Origin: Bifiguratus adelaidae
Lineage: Eukaryota; Mucoromycota; Endogonomycetes; Endogonales
DNA: 64,000 nt
Direction: 5' to 3'
Assembly (NCBI GenBank): GCA_002261195.1
Contig: MVBO01000046.1
Coordinates: 32,195-96,194 of the forward strand
Shown: positions 11,012-21,930 of the stretch, in pieces
Layout of the letters: every line of letters begins with the position of its first letter
How positions within the stretch are numbered: the stretch's first letter is position 1
Notes under the pieces: model-generated
Databases searched by the model: none
Seen by the model: the letters and a program-made list of their open reading frames with translations, nothing else
Told to the model about the DNA's origin: nothing
Made by a program: the position numbers and the translations under genes

Positions 11012-12734
11012 TTAGGCAGTTTCGACCTGCTGTGCAATGGCCATCTTTTGCTTAAGCTTCTGTCCACCTCGCTTTCTCTTCTTACGCTTGGTCGCATCTT
11101 CTTCAGACGCACGCTTTTTGGCTTGCTGAATTCTCTTGCGTTCGCCGAAGTTACTGTCGTGCAATTGCTGTATACGTGTTTGAGAGAGGATCCGATTTTT
11201 AGAGCATATGCATTGAACGCTTACCATGTTGGCAACTCGCTTCGCTGTGGATACCTCTTGCAAGATCTCGATAATCTTATTATCGTTGACCTTGTATTCT
11301 TCCATCTCCTTGTCTAAATCATATGCGTCAGTCACACGGTAAATAGCAATAGTGCGGGCAGAACCTACTTGTTCGGGCCTCAATCGCGTGGACAAGCTCA
11401 ATATCTCGCTCTGACACAATAGACACAGCCTGACCGCCACGTCCAGCACGAGCAGTACGACCGACGCGATGAATGTAGTCGGTGGGGTCACGCGGAATAT
11501 CGTAATTGATCACTGTCTGCACTGTGGGAATATCCAAACCACTGTGTGAAAACTGGGTCAGACAAAGGTTTTGAGCATAAGCATTGACATACCGAGAGCC
11601 GACATCTGTAGCGATCAAGATTTTGACCACTTCAGCACGAAACCTTCCCAGTGAATCAAGACGCTGTTGCTGAGTCAGTTCCGAGTGCAACGAGGTGCAT
11701 TTTATGCCGAGCTCCTTCAGCATGACTGTAATGTGTTCTGCGGTGGCGCATTTTCCGCAAAAGATGATGGTTGATTTATCGCCGAATTCTTCGGATCGTA
11801 ACAGGTAGGTGAGATAATGCTCCCGAACTTGGGAAGGTATGAAGACGTAAAATTGTGATAAGGTGGATACGGTTGAAACGCTGGTGTCGCATCGATATAC
11901 AAAGGGTTTCTTGGCTGGCGGAGCTGACTCCTTTAATGCTAGAATGGAATCGGAAATGGTGGCGGTGAAGAGGAGGGTTTGTCGCTTTTCGGGTATCTCA
12001 TTGAGAATGACTTCTAGGTCATCGGCGAACGTATCGGAAAGGAGCCGATCTGCTTCATCCAGAACAAGGAATCGGCACCGCGACAAGTTGACAGCGTTGG
12101 CGCTGCTTCGGATGTGATCACGGAGTCTTCCTGGGGTAGCAATGATGACATGTGGTCGTCTGCTTAAAGCAAGCGCCTGTGACATCATGTCTGCAGCACA
12201 TGCATAAGATACGCATCCTCTCAGATCAAGATCAAGCGCTGCTCACCTAAACCTCCAACGACAACACATTCCTTCAAATTGATACCCTTTCCGAGGACGC
12301 GAAACTGTTCGGAGATTTGAAACGCAAGCTCTCTGTGGACATATGTAAGTTTTCGCCATAATCATTGTACCATCAGAATGCCAAACTCACCTCGTCGGCG
12401 TGAGGACAACCGCAAAGACACCATAAGGATCTTCCGACAGCTTTTGCAAGATTGGCAGTGCAAAAGCAGCTGTTTTACCGGAACCTGTCTTCGCACCACC
12501 AATAACATCCCTTCCCTCCAATATCGGCCGTATACAGTGTCGTTGAATCTCTGTAGGCGCTCTAATGGACATGGCTTCCAATGCTTCCTGTAACCAGCTC
12601 GAAATGCCCAGATCTTGAAATTTCACGAGCAAATCTGACTCGTTGCCATCCACCTCATATTCACTCTCCCGTTCACTCTCGCTATCCGAGAGAGCGTCTG
12701 TAATGCGCCCATTCACCTCCTCGGTGTCAGACAT
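11012..12734 (-). CDS. DBP8: DEAD-box ATP-dependent RNA helicase Dbp8 (DDX49)
   Basis: Dbp8/DDX49 works in 40S ribosomal subunit biogenesis in the nucleolus. An acidic N-terminus of about 35 residues leads to the Q motif ([14 protein letters not shown]), then motif [11 protein letters not shown], Ia LTPTRELAFQ, Ib [10 protein letters not shown], motif [11 protein letters not shown], motif [21 protein letters not shown] in the second RecA domain, DVGSRGLDIP, and motif [18 protein letters not shown]. The tail is very basic ([20 protein letters not shown]) and fits nucleolar targeting. Introns lie near 12189-12246, 12335-12390, 11536-11592, 11314-11368 and 11160-11225. The start at 12734 gives the whole acidic leader. 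It is divergent from the lactonase gene with 101 bp between ATGs. Confidence 0.93.
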
Positions 12735-12835
12735 GAGCTAGAAAGAAGGTTTTTCATAGTTCCCAAAAAGGAAAGGCGGAAAGGTCCCGAATCTCAGACC
12801 TCCTCTCCGTCCCGCACGCTTTCTCTCTCTCAACT

Positions 12836-13882
12836 ATGGCGTTATATCTCTCCACCTATACCTCGGGCAAGTCTGAGGGTATCTACTTGTATTCTCTCGA
12901 TGCAGAGACCGGGTCATTGACGTTCAAGGGCCTGTCCGGTAAGGCAAGCAACCCTTCTTGGATACAGTTTGATGCTGGGCAGAAACACTTGTATGGCGCC
13001 TCGGAGGATGAGGAAGGATGTATTGTGGCATTCAAGATTGATGAAACGACCAAGAACTTGAGCGTGATCAACAGCGTTCCGAGTCACGGCGCTGACCCTT
13101 GTCACTTGGTGCTGGACAAGAGCGGTCGTCATATCTTGTACGCCAACTACAGTGGAGGATCGGTCGGCGTGATTCCGATCAACATGGATGGTAGTGTTAG
13201 CGAGGTTACGAGCCACATTCAACATGAAAGGGCGACGAAGGCCAACCCGCAACGACAGGAGAAGGCTCACGCCCATTCCATCAATCTGGATCCCTCGGGC
13301 AAGTTTGCAATCGTCTTGGACTTAGGAGGCGATATTGCGGAGGTTTATGCCTTTGACGAGCAAAAAGGCACCCTCACGCATCATGATTCCTTCACTTTCC
13401 CTAACGGCGCTGGTCCGCGGCACTTGACCTTCAATCCTCACAACCCAAGGCAATGTTTTGCAGTGACCGAGTTGTCGAACGATGTATATTCCTTTGACTT
13501 TGATCCCTCAATCGGAAAGCTTACAAAGGTGCAGTCAGTGTCGGCCATGCCCAAGGGTGAACAATCCGGAAAGGATTTTGCCGCCGAGATCAAGGTCCAC
13601 CCAAAACTGCCTGTCCTGTATACCTCGGTGCGAGGCGACGATACAATTGCCATCTTCAAGATTGATTCAGATGGCAAGTTGACCTTGATCGACAATGCTT
13701 CCACGCACGGTGAACATCCGCGCCACTTTAACATTGACAACACTGGCAAATGGCTACTGTGCGCTAACAAGGATTCTGGACGAGTTGAAGTGTTTGCTGT
13801 GGATCAGCAGACCGGTCGACTGACCTGGCATCAGGACAAGGCCATCGAACGCGCCGATCCCGTCTGTGTTCGGTTCTGGTAG
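12836..13882 (+). CDS. Lactonase, seven-bladed beta-propeller (6-phosphogluconolactonase YbhE/Pgl type)
   Basis: This single-exon gene encodes 348 residues. It has the beta-propeller lactonase pattern throughout: LYLSTYTSGKSEGIYLYSLD at the start, SWIQFDAGQKHLYGASE, GADPCHLVLDKSGRHILYAN, KAHAHSINLDPSGKFAIVLD, GAGPRHLTFNPHNPRQCFAV, EIKVHPKLPVLYTSVRGDD, GEHPRHFNIDNTGKWLLCAN and the final RADPVCVRFW-stop. Repeated PxHL/PRHL histidines sit in the central tunnel of this family. Members hydrolyse 6-phosphogluconolactone or related lactones, e.g. fungal carboxy-cis,cis-muconate cyclases of the same fold, so the exact substrate is open. No secretion signal is seen, so it should be cytosolic. It is unusual among its neighbours in having no intron. 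Confidence 0.88.
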   Translation: MALYLSTYTSGKSEGIYLYSLDAETGSLTFKGLSGKASNPSWIQFDAGQKHLYGASEDEEGCIVAFKIDETTKNLSVINSVPSHGADPCHLVLDKSGRHILYANYSGGSVGVIPINMDGSVSEVTSHIQHERATKANPQRQEKAHAHSINLDPSGKFAIVLDLGGDIAEVYAFDEQKGTLTHHDSFTFPNGAGPRHLTFNPHNPRQCFAVTELSNDVYSFDFDPSIGKLTKVQSVSAMPKGEQSGKDFAAEIKVHPKLPVLYTSVRGDDTIAIFKIDSDGKLTLIDNASTHGEHPRHFNIDNTGKWLLCANKDSGRVEVFAVDQQTGRLTWHQDKAIERADPVCVRFW

Positions 13883-14304
13883 ACAAGTCGTGCATTCTCG
13901 GTATCGTGTCATGTCCGTCTCCATACAACGAGTCTGAACCAATGCATGTGACATGGTGAATAAATGCAATCTCAAAGTTCAAGCGTCATTTTGTCTACTG
14001 TGCCATATCGAGAGGGTATCAGAATATGCCGACTGTGCCCCGCATCACATCGTGCGAAATAGACCCTGAACCATAAAAGGACACGGACGTGGTCACACGT
14101 TGTTGTTACGCAAGCTCAATAGAACAATTGTGTTCAAGTGCGATCTTGGTAGGATTAAGGTCGTAAAGATCAAGAGCCGATCGTTCAAGTTGTCTAGGAA
14201 CAACCCTCCGGTCGCCCACCGGCAACCAGTTACGGAATAGTTTGGTTGAATGAACAAATGTATAAGAATGATGCCAGGATGCGAGAATAACAATCCCATT
14301 CAAG
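13883..14304. other. Intergenic, no gene seen
   Basis: These 422 bases hold the 3' flank of the lactonase gene and the upstream side of the broken GH45 copy. Short open frames on the minus strand have no recognisable family. The flank before the broken GH45 start is not obviously similar to the promoter of the intact copy at 15400-15465. Confidence 0.6.
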
Positions 14305-14965
14305 ATGGTCAAAATGCTCTGTTCTCGCTGTTCTTGCGCTCCTGGCCTTGGCAAAGGCTGATAATCTCAGTCCTGGCGGTACTGCTACACGTTACTGGGA
14401 TTGCTACAAGCGTTCGGGTGGTAACAGTGGAAAGGCGGCCGTGAATCAACCTTTGAATGTGCTTGCTACCAGGTCACTTTTGATCAATTGCCTGGCAAGA
14501 CCTTGATCGTGCAAGCCGCAAACGACGGTGGTGATGTTCCAGCCACCAATTTCGACATTCAAATCCCTGGAGGAGGTGTGGGGTCTATTCGATGCTTGCA
14601 CAGCAGAACACAATGCTCCTCGAAGTTCACAGAAAGCGATTCATCCATGAAGGTGTCAAGCTAATCTTCGCTTTAGCCGGCGATTGGGGCGCTCAATATG
14701 AAGGCATAACCAGTCAAACCGATTGCTCTCAATTGACCTCATCTATACACCCTGGATGCAATTGACGATTCACATGGTTTGCCGATAACCCGACCATTCA
14801 GCATGAAGCGTGTCCAATGCCCTAGCCAGTTGATCGATCTCTTCGGATGTATCCGAGACGATGATTCTTCGCAGCCACCAGCTACCGTAAGCTGCCAAAA
14901 TGTGCTCTTGTTGTCTAGCGCCGCCGTTCGCGGTGAATCCTATTCATGGATGAATAAATTCCAGT
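14305..14965 (+). pseudogene. Broken tandem copy of the GH45 cellulase
   Basis: The stretch matches the intact cellulase at 15466-16511 base for base over long segments (leader through TATRYWDC, then ACYQVTF onward), but it cannot be translated. Lesions seen: a frame change in the signal-peptide region just after ATG 14305; loss of about 221 bp between two TGAATC(G) copies, removing the first intron and surrounding exons; an extra G in the GGTGTGGGGTC run; loss of the T in the second intron's donor (CGTAAG to CGAAG); and a stop in place of the Trp codon of the CNWRF motif. The catalytic motif is also changed (RYWDCYKRSG against RYWDCCKPSG). Similarity fades after DDSSQPPATVSC, and no linker or CBM1 is found. 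It is a decayed duplicate. Confidence 0.9.
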
Positions 14966-15465
14966 GCTTCAACGTATAATCATCCTCCGCTTCTCTGTGC
15001 GCGCACAAAACGCATCTCCTTCCATGGTACTCCCACATGTTTCTACCAGCACTATCCGCGTTTTTCCGTCAGGGATCTCAAGCCCCTCGCGATCACTTCC
15101 CGTCCCGCCTACACCTCTTTTCCCACGGTATAAAGTGCTGATGCCACCCACTTTCCACGCTCACGGGATGTTCCCTCAGACGGAATAGACAAAGATTTTC
15201 CCAGCGATGCTGCGATGGCTGGACCCTATCCCATTCTCGGTCAAGGGTCCGAACCGGAGGGGTAAACGTCAGGTTGCACCATCTTATAACAAGATCGCCG
15301 TTTTGAGGAGTGAATTTGATCGACGGGAATATTGGGCCCAGGTGTGGAGGGTTCCTCGACGTGTTTCCGTATCCATTCACGTTTCGGATTTACGATAGAG
15401 GTCTAGAATGGTTAGCGAGTGGTATAAAGGGAGGTAATTGTCTGTACTTGTCACAAATAAACAAA
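14966..15465. other. Intergenic / promoter region of the GH45 cellulase
   Basis: There are 500 bases between the broken and intact cellulase copies. A TATA box is visible at the end; the remaining short frames on both strands match no known family. Confidence 0.6.
15423..15428 (+). promoter_or_regulatory. TATA box of the GH45 cellulase
   Basis: TATAAA lies 38 bp upstream of the ATG at 15466, inside GGTATAAAGGG. The spacing implies a short 5' leader. The broken copy has no TATAAA at the same place; it has only TATAAG at about 14262. Confidence 0.55.
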
Positions 15466-16511
15466 ATGGTGAAGATTCTCCTTACCGTTGTTGCTCTTTC
15501 TATCGCTGCGGTGCACGCTGACAATCTGAGCCCTGGAGGTACAGCAACTCGTTACTGGGATTGCTGCAAGCCTTCGGGTGGTATCAGTGGAAAGGCGGCC
15601 GTGAATCGTCCTGTCTTCTCGTGCGCCCAGGATGGTGTCACACATGTGGATCCAAGCACCAACAGTGCTTGCGCAGGGGGAAGTAAGTGGTCGCATAACA
15701 ATGAAACCCAAGAATTGACCTGTTCTTGTAGCCGCCTACACGTGTACCAACTATCAACCCTTTGTGTCGTCCTGCAATCCCAACCTCTCTTACGCTTTTG
15801 GCGCTCGTGCTCAAAGCAATGATGAATCGACCTTTGAATGTGCTTGCTACCAGGTCACTTTTGCTCAATTGCCTGGCAAGACCTTGATCGTGCAAGCCAC
15901 AAACGACGGTGGTGATGTTCCAGCCACCAATTTCGACATTCAGATCCCTGGAGGAGGTGTGGGTCTATTCGATGCTTGCACAGCAGAATACAATGCTCCT
16001 CGTAAGTTCACAGAAAAGCGATTCATCCATGGAGGTGACAAGTTAATCCTCGCTTTAGCCGGCGGCTGGGGCGCTCAATATGGAGGCATCTCTAGCCAAA
16101 CTCAATGCTCACAGCTACCCGCCTCCCTACAAAAAGGCTGCAATTGGCGTTTCACTTGGTTCGCTGACAACCCGACGATCAGCAGCATCAGCCGTGTCAA
16201 ATGCCCTAGCCAATTGACCGACCTTTCAGGATGCATCCGCAATGATGATGCCTCTCAACCGGCTCCATCCGTTGGATGCAATGGTCCCCAACCGTCTACA
16301 TCGAACATGTCCACGTCCACGTCCAAGGCCAGCTCCACCCCCAAACCTACAGCTACCTGTGCTGCTCTCTATGCCCAATGCGGCGGTCAAGGATACACTG
16401 GACCTACCTGCTGCATCTCCTCCACCTGTCAATATCAGAATCCTTGTAAGTTGTCTTCCATAGAGCGTGTCCTCTTACTAACCTTCCGCAGACTATTCCC
16501 AATGTCTTTAA
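15466..16511 (+). CDS. Secreted GH45 endoglucanase with C-terminal CBM1
   Basis: Endo-beta-1,4-glucanase that cuts cellulose outside the cell. Four exons (introns 15683-15731, 16002-16058, 16446-16491) give 297 residues. A signal peptide of about 20 residues (MVKILLTVVALSIAAVHA) is followed by the GH45 catalytic core: TATRYWDCCKPSG with the catalytic Asp, FECACYQVTF, GGGVGLFDACTAEY with the second acid region, GGWGAQYGGISSQTQCSQLP, CNWRFTWFADNP and CIRNDDASQP. A Ser/Thr/Pro linker of about 25 residues leads to a fungal cellulose-binding module with the usual cysteines and aromatics (CAALYAQCGGQGYTGPTCC ... YQNPYYSQCL-stop). The second intron could be read through in frame, but splicing it gives APPGGWGAQYGG, which matches the family. 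The binding module is C-terminal, whereas Rhizopus GH45 enzymes carry it N-terminally. Confidence 0.95.
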
Positions 16512-16563
16512 CAATAAAGCCGAATTTGCGGATAAAGACCTTGTGCTTGATACTTTTGCCTTC

Positions 16564-18255
16564 ATGCTGAGATTCACGTCGACTCTTGGACATTCGACGA
16601 TGTTTGTCTGTCGTCGAACATGTCATCCTCAGAGTGGACTCTTTCAAGGTTCTAGTGGTACGATATCGCCCAGAGCAAGACTTGTCACTGGTGGTTTATT
16701 CGTGCGTCAAGGTCGGTTCTTGTCGACCTTGAGGCCGGATAATCCTCAGGATAAGACTTCTTCTACGCCGTCGTCTCATCCTGACTCTCACTCTCACTCT
16801 CACTCTCATGGGCACGCTCACGGGCACGAAGGACATTCGCACGCGCACCTTGTGGATGCACTTGAAACGACAAGTGAGTCGTTCAGCACGGTGACATAGG
16901 TTGACCTACGTTGGACTAGGTTCGCGAGGCTGGCGCATCACGGTTGTTGGACTTGTCGCCAATGTTGGATTATGCGTGACCAAAGGCGTTGCTGGATGGT
17001 AATGGCAAGATATGAATGATCTGACGGTGAATTCATATGTTATCCGTAGGGTCATGAACTCGGCTTCGCTGGTAGCTGATGCAGCACATTCACTCTCGGG
17101 TAGGTGGTGTTCGCTATTCCGCGCCTTGAATTAACCGCTCATCACCTCTTATAGATATGATTAGCGATTTCGTCACCCTATATACCTACAGAGTATCACG
17201 ACGACCACCCGATGAGCTTCATCCTTATGGATATGGTATGTATTGAGCGACATTGATCCGATGCACTAGCCCCTGAAGCTCATCGATCACCAGGAAAATA
17301 TGAAACAGTAGGCTCCCTTGCTGTATCCTCCATCTTGATCGTGGGTGCCTTGGGCATTGGATATCATTCGTACGAGCTGTTGCTGCAAGTCTTACCCGAA
17401 ACCTTCACGGGTGCGCTTAATAGCAATGCGCTTCCAGATGCTGCCGTTGCTTCTGCCCCTACTTCACATGCGAGTGTGGATGCTGGCATTGCGGCAGCCA
17501 AAGAAGCGCACGAAGGTGCTTCACTTAGCAATTTGTTACCGTTTCATAGTCATGCTCATGAGCACCACGACACCTTGCTCAATCCCAATGCCGCTTGGTT
17601 TGCATTGGCCAGCGTGATCATCAAGGAGTGGTTATATCAAGCAAGTACGTCGCATACACAATGATGATTGATAGACACATGAGCTAATGCATGTGTGATT
17701 TAGCTATCAAGGTGGGCAAGGACGAAAGGAGTGATGTCTTGATCGCCAACGCTTGGCATCACCGATCGGATGCCTTTTCCTCAATTGTTGCGCTCGCTGC
17801 CATCGCTGGATCACATTTTGGAGTACCTATACTAGATCCTTTGGGTGGTATACTCGTGTCTGGCATGATCCTCAAGACAGGTGTCGAGATTATGCTCGGA
17901 TCTCTCAAGGAGTTGGTGGACGCAAACGTGGACGATGATGTCCTGCAACAGGTGCAGCAAGCCATTACCCGTCTTCAGGTAAATGAGTGTAACAACCACT
18001 TTTACACGATCGAACACTCATGCTGTTTCAATACAGAAAACGCAACCTGATCTCATCGACTTTCATTCCATCCGAGGGCGCAAAGCAGGCCCTTTTATCC
18101 TCGTGGATCTCATCCTGCAAGTCAATCCAACATTGACTGTTGAGAAAGCTCATAGAGTGGAAGATGCTGTTAGAAGAGCCGTAAAGGCTGACTGTGATCA
18201 AGTTAAGGAAGTTCTTGTACATCTGGATGCAGAGAAGCAACCTCCGCATCGATAA
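16564..18255 (+). CDS. Cation diffusion facilitator, mitochondrial MMT1/2 type
   Basis: MMT-type carriers move iron or other divalent metals across the mitochondrial membrane. The first 60 residues are basic and Ser/Thr-rich with no acidic run, as in a mitochondrial presequence. A His-rich patch follows (HSHSHSHGHAHGHEGHSHAH), a probable metal-binding loop. The membrane domain shows GWRITVVGLVANVGLCVTKG, the metal site LVADAAHSLSDMISD, HPYGYGKYETVGSLAV, a second His-rich loop (HSHAHEHHD), WFALASVIIKEWLYQA, the second metal site NAWHHRSDAFSS and LDPLGGILVSGMIL. A C-terminal cytoplasmic-type domain ends VLVHLDAEKQPPHR-stop. Five or six short introns are read. Both HxxxD/HSLSD sites are intact. 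The stop is only 13 bp before the HAM1 ATG. Confidence 0.9.
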
Positions 18256-18268
18256 TTATAGAGAGAGT

Positions 18269-19142
18269 ATGGGGAAGCATCAGTTGGGTGAGTTGCCTCT
18301 GCTCTTGGGGCAGATATACTGATCTATGCAGTCTTTGTTACTGGCAACAAGAACAAGCTCGCTGAAGTTCAAGCGATCCTCGGCGACACGGTTGATTTGG
18401 TGAATCGCTCTTTAGATTGTGAGTGCGTTGATTTGACATGACGCGTTGATTACTCATACCAATCTAGTGCCAGAGATTCAGGGCACTCCAGAGGAAGTAG
18501 CGCGAGCGAAATGCATAGCTGCTGCTGAACAGGTACGTTCTCAACACCCCACCGTTTACAGTCCGACCGACTCACCGTGTCTAGCTTCAAGGACCATGTA
18601 TCACCGAAGATACCTGTCTCTGCTTTAACGCTCTTCAAGGGTTACCCGGTGCATACATGTGAGTATAAGCAGCACACCATCATTCATGGCTCCTCGCTTA
18701 TCGTCGATAGCAAGTGGTTCTTGGCGTCCCTAGGGCACGAGGGTCTCAATAAACTATTGGCCGGATATGAAGACAAATCAGCCTATGCTCTCTGCATCTT
18801 TGCCTTATCCAAGGGACCCGGTGAAGTGCCCATTCTCTTTGAAGGTCGCACGGATGTGAGAGAGACGACAGAGACACAGAGTTGTAGCTCACTCCATTTT
18901 TGATTAGGGACGCATTGTGCCTGCGAGAGGTCCGAATAACTTTGGGTGGGATCCCATTTTTGAACCCACTGGATTCGATGAAACGTAAGTGTGGACCCCC
19001 TCTCGCTTGATCGGCATCGCCATGAGCTGACCATGTTTCCAGTTATGCCGAAATGCCAAAATCGACCAAGAATACCATATCGCATCGGTTCCGAGCGCTA
19101 GAAAAGCTCTCGGCTTATCTCTCTCATTATCCACCACAGTAG
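18269..19142 (+). CDS. HAM1: Inosine triphosphate pyrophosphatase (Ham1/ITPA)
   Basis: This enzyme hydrolyses ITP, dITP and XTP to monophosphates and so cleans the nucleotide pool. The start ATG at 18269 gives [20 protein letters not shown] across an intron (18288-18331). Later motifs are [75 protein letters not shown] and [22 protein letters not shown], all in the family order. Length is about 190 residues, normal for the family. Five introns split it, with the sixth exon starting at GRIVPARG. Its ATG lies 13 bp after the stop of the metal transporter, so the two transcripts must overlap or be joined. Confidence 0.95.
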
Positions 19143-19312
19143 ACGACAATGCAGCATATATATTGGCATTCAAGTGAAGAGTTTGTGATTATACAGGAAA
19201 TATACAGCCCACGGATGCCGTTCCATTCGCTATCCGCTTGGGCATTAATAGAAAAAAGGTAGACAAATAAGGTGCCGCGGTTCATACATTGTGTCGTCCT
19301 GCCGAATTGTAT

Positions 19313-20736
19313 TCAAGGTTGCGAGTCCTCTTCGGACGAGAAGGAAATGATATCATCGGTATTAAAGAATTGCTTTTGACGCGCACTTGGTTTCTTTTCT
19401 GTGGCTGGTTGGTCGGTTTCTGCTGCGATGGGAGAGTTGGCACCGAAAGGCGATGAATAAGTGGTAGGATATGGCCCTTTGCGAGTTGTCCCGGAGGGTG
19501 GGAATATTTGTGCGCGAGTCCAATTGGCATCGACTCCCAGCAATGGGTCTTCTGCCATCTCTGACCGATGAGGCTGTCCTTGTGCCCTATTCTTCATTTC
19601 GGTGGTGGATTGAGATGGCCAGGCGGAAGCAGCGTCGCCTCTGATACGACCCGATTCACCCGAGAGCTTTCGTATATGTTCTCGTCGTTGCATCTTGGCT
19701 AAATCTTCTGTTGTGAGAACGTCGGATAGGTATGAAGGCAGTTGACGTCTCACGTCTTCGTTTATTTGACTCGATGGGTAGTGAGATGGGTACGTTGGAC
19801 TCAACGGGACTGGCGACAATCGGCCTTGGTCTGTCACCATTGTGTTTCGCCTATTGGAGGATGCATCGGATCCTGCAACGGGTAACGTAAATGTGTCGGA
19901 ATAGGATCTGATCAAAAGGGGCATGAGGGAACGCTGTGGCGCCTCGAATTGGATAGGCGTCTTTGGTGTTTTTGGGATGAGTTGTAATATATCATCTGTC
20001 CCTGTTTCTGTCCATGCCATTGCCGCGTTATCTCTACCTCGAGACAAGGCCGTCATGGACAAATTTCGCATATGTTGTCGGATCTCGTCTAGTTCATCGT
20101 CGATCGTCTGAGGGTCAATGAAATTCAGCTCTTGAGAATAGGGTGTGGCGTACTTAGGTCCCGCGCTATGTCGAGTTATATCTGCCAAGGGTTGCAGCTG
20201 CTTGTCCCATGGGCTGGGGAGTGTGGAGCTTGGTAAACTGGGAGCCACGCCCGCAAGGGATTGTGGATGACGAGGCAATCGGGGTATAATATGTGGCAGA
20301 GCACATTTACTGCCGAAGCGGCAATTGCCCTTGAGAAAGTATTTGCATACGGTCGTTGGAGCAGCACCCACACTGATACTGTGTGAAAATTGACAGTTTA
20401 CACCGGCACTGCACGCACCCATCCTGTAAAATTTACAAGGTACATGGGAGACATTCGGATGAGCTGTTCATGGCAGCTTAGTGTAAGTGTGCTTGCCGAT
20501 CTGTAAAAGGTTCACTTACATCGGCCGCTACCACTCGACCGCGGCGGGAGCGAGGCCTGTCGTCCCCGGTTACCCGATGACCAGTCCGCAGAAGCAATGC
20601 GGGAGTCGCTTTGATCGTACGGATTCGCCGCTGCTTGACCCGCTAAGTGCTGCTGCGGAGGTATCTGAATGTTCTTGGGCCTTGCGTCCAGTTTACGAGG
20701 GGAGAATCTGCATGTCGTTGAGGAGCACGGAAACAA
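19313..20736 (-). CDS. CCCH zinc-finger protein, probable RNA-binding (5' end uncertain)
   Basis: Two CCCH fingers sit near the N-terminus: SHVPCKFYRMGACSAGVNC (ending QFSH) and TVCKYFLKGNCRFGSKC (ending ALPH). They are formed by joining an upstream exon (to 20736, ending SSGSGR) across an intron at about 20466-20519. About 330 low-complexity residues follow, rich in Ser, Pro and Gln, with an acidic end (DIISFSSEEDSQP-stop). Tandem fingers of this form bind AU-rich or other single-stranded RNA and are common in fungal post-transcriptional regulators. No other domain is seen. The exon bounded at 20736 has no in-frame ATG at its start, so at least one more 5' exon probably lies between 20740 and 20880; I could not place it. 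Confidence 0.8.
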
Positions 20737-20880
20737 ACGATGGACCGGATGTACATGCCCCGTATGCTCGCCCCTGCCCGATCACTTACCGTTCCTCGCG
20801 GAATGTGGGCGGTATGCTTACCAGCATCGGATCCGGAGATGTATCGCTAGAAGGTAGCGATGCTGACAAGTCGTGAGCAC

Positions 20881-21930
20881 CCGTCAGCATCCTAGCCAAA
20901 GAGACATGGCAAAACTAAAAGCAAACTAAATCGGCAATTCAAAAGCTTCGATGCAGTAACCTTGCTTGTACGTACGTTTGTCCGTAGATGTGCCGATGAT
21001 TCGGTTCAGAAGATGAAGCGTCTTTCTTTTTGCCGTTCTTTCCTTTTAGGCCCGGAGTATGCGCCAAAATTGGTGTACAAAAGGCCTGCTAGGATACACA
21101 AGGCGTTCGCAGGAATCCAGTTATCTCGGGAGCATACAGGCTAAAGTCTACTTGTCCTGTGGCCATACGTAAATTGACGGGTATTGTGTCCTGGAAAAAG
21201 GAAAAGGTGCGCAACTTGGTTCCTGTTTGCTGGTCAGCTGCTCCTTGCCCTGTGCGAACTTTCGATGGCCCCGATCCGCCGGTTCATGACCTAATAAGGA
21301 GGAAAGATGAGCTATGAGGGCCCTTTGATGGCACTTCACTATTTTTGTGCGCTTTGACCATATGCCTGGGCCGTTCAAGTTTCACAAGTTACCTCTTCCA
21401 GAAGATTACTCAAAGAGCGCTATGGGTTCGCTGCAGTTTAGCATTTTATGCAGTCCATCATGTGAGCCAGGTCAAAAATATGCCGTAATCTCATTTGGTG
21501 GCCGATCGACGGTGGCTAGGAAAAATTGCACATTGTATTGCGTATCTTTGCAAATGACAATGACCCGCCCAGTCCCACGGACGAGTTTCCGCTAAATAGC
21601 GAAAGGGTTCTCCCGGTTCCTGAAATGGCCATAGACTACGCCAAATTTGCGGACATTTCATGTGATGAGAGAATTATCTCGATCAGCCAATCAGAAGCGA
21701 TTATTGTCACCAAGGGGAGGTACCGTTGGCAAATCTCGGTGCAAGATACTCCGGGGGTTTGCATATCCCCCGATCGAGACGGGTTTTGAATCCGTTCATT
21801 TCGTGTAATATTCCCGCTACAATCAGGTCTTCTGTTGTAAAGGTGTGGATCAGCCATACGGGCATTTGTAGCTAATTTTGGAGTCTGTAGATCATTCACC
21901 GGCTAAAAAGAAAATATGGAAAAAGATAGT
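20881..21930. other. Gene-poor stretch before the tRNA
   Basis: About 1 kb with no convincing intact gene. It contains the likely 5' flank of the CCCH gene and a short coding-like stretch at 21347-21789, listed separately. Confidence 0.5.
21347..21789 (+). pseudogene. Possible decayed coding fragment
   Basis: Two overlapping plus-strand frames look protein-like. The first, 21347-21595, reads through HMPGPFKFHKLPLPEDYSKS and KYAVISFGG. The second, 21526-21789, reads FADISCDERIISISQSEAII and GRYRWQIS. Switching frame near 21530-21560 would join them, as expected of a gene with one indel. The second part faintly resembles an RCC1-type repeat, but not enough to name it. No introns or start codon can be assigned. 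Confidence 0.25.

Noticed and set aside
12920..13770. Long minus-strand frames inside the lactonase gene
   Set aside because: They are antisense shadows of a single-exon gene with clear family repeats.
16002..16058. Reading the second GH45 intron as coding (it is open in frame)
   Set aside because: The splice at GTAAGT...TTTAG gives APPGGWGAQYGG, which matches the family; the unspliced form inserts 19 residues into a conserved loop.
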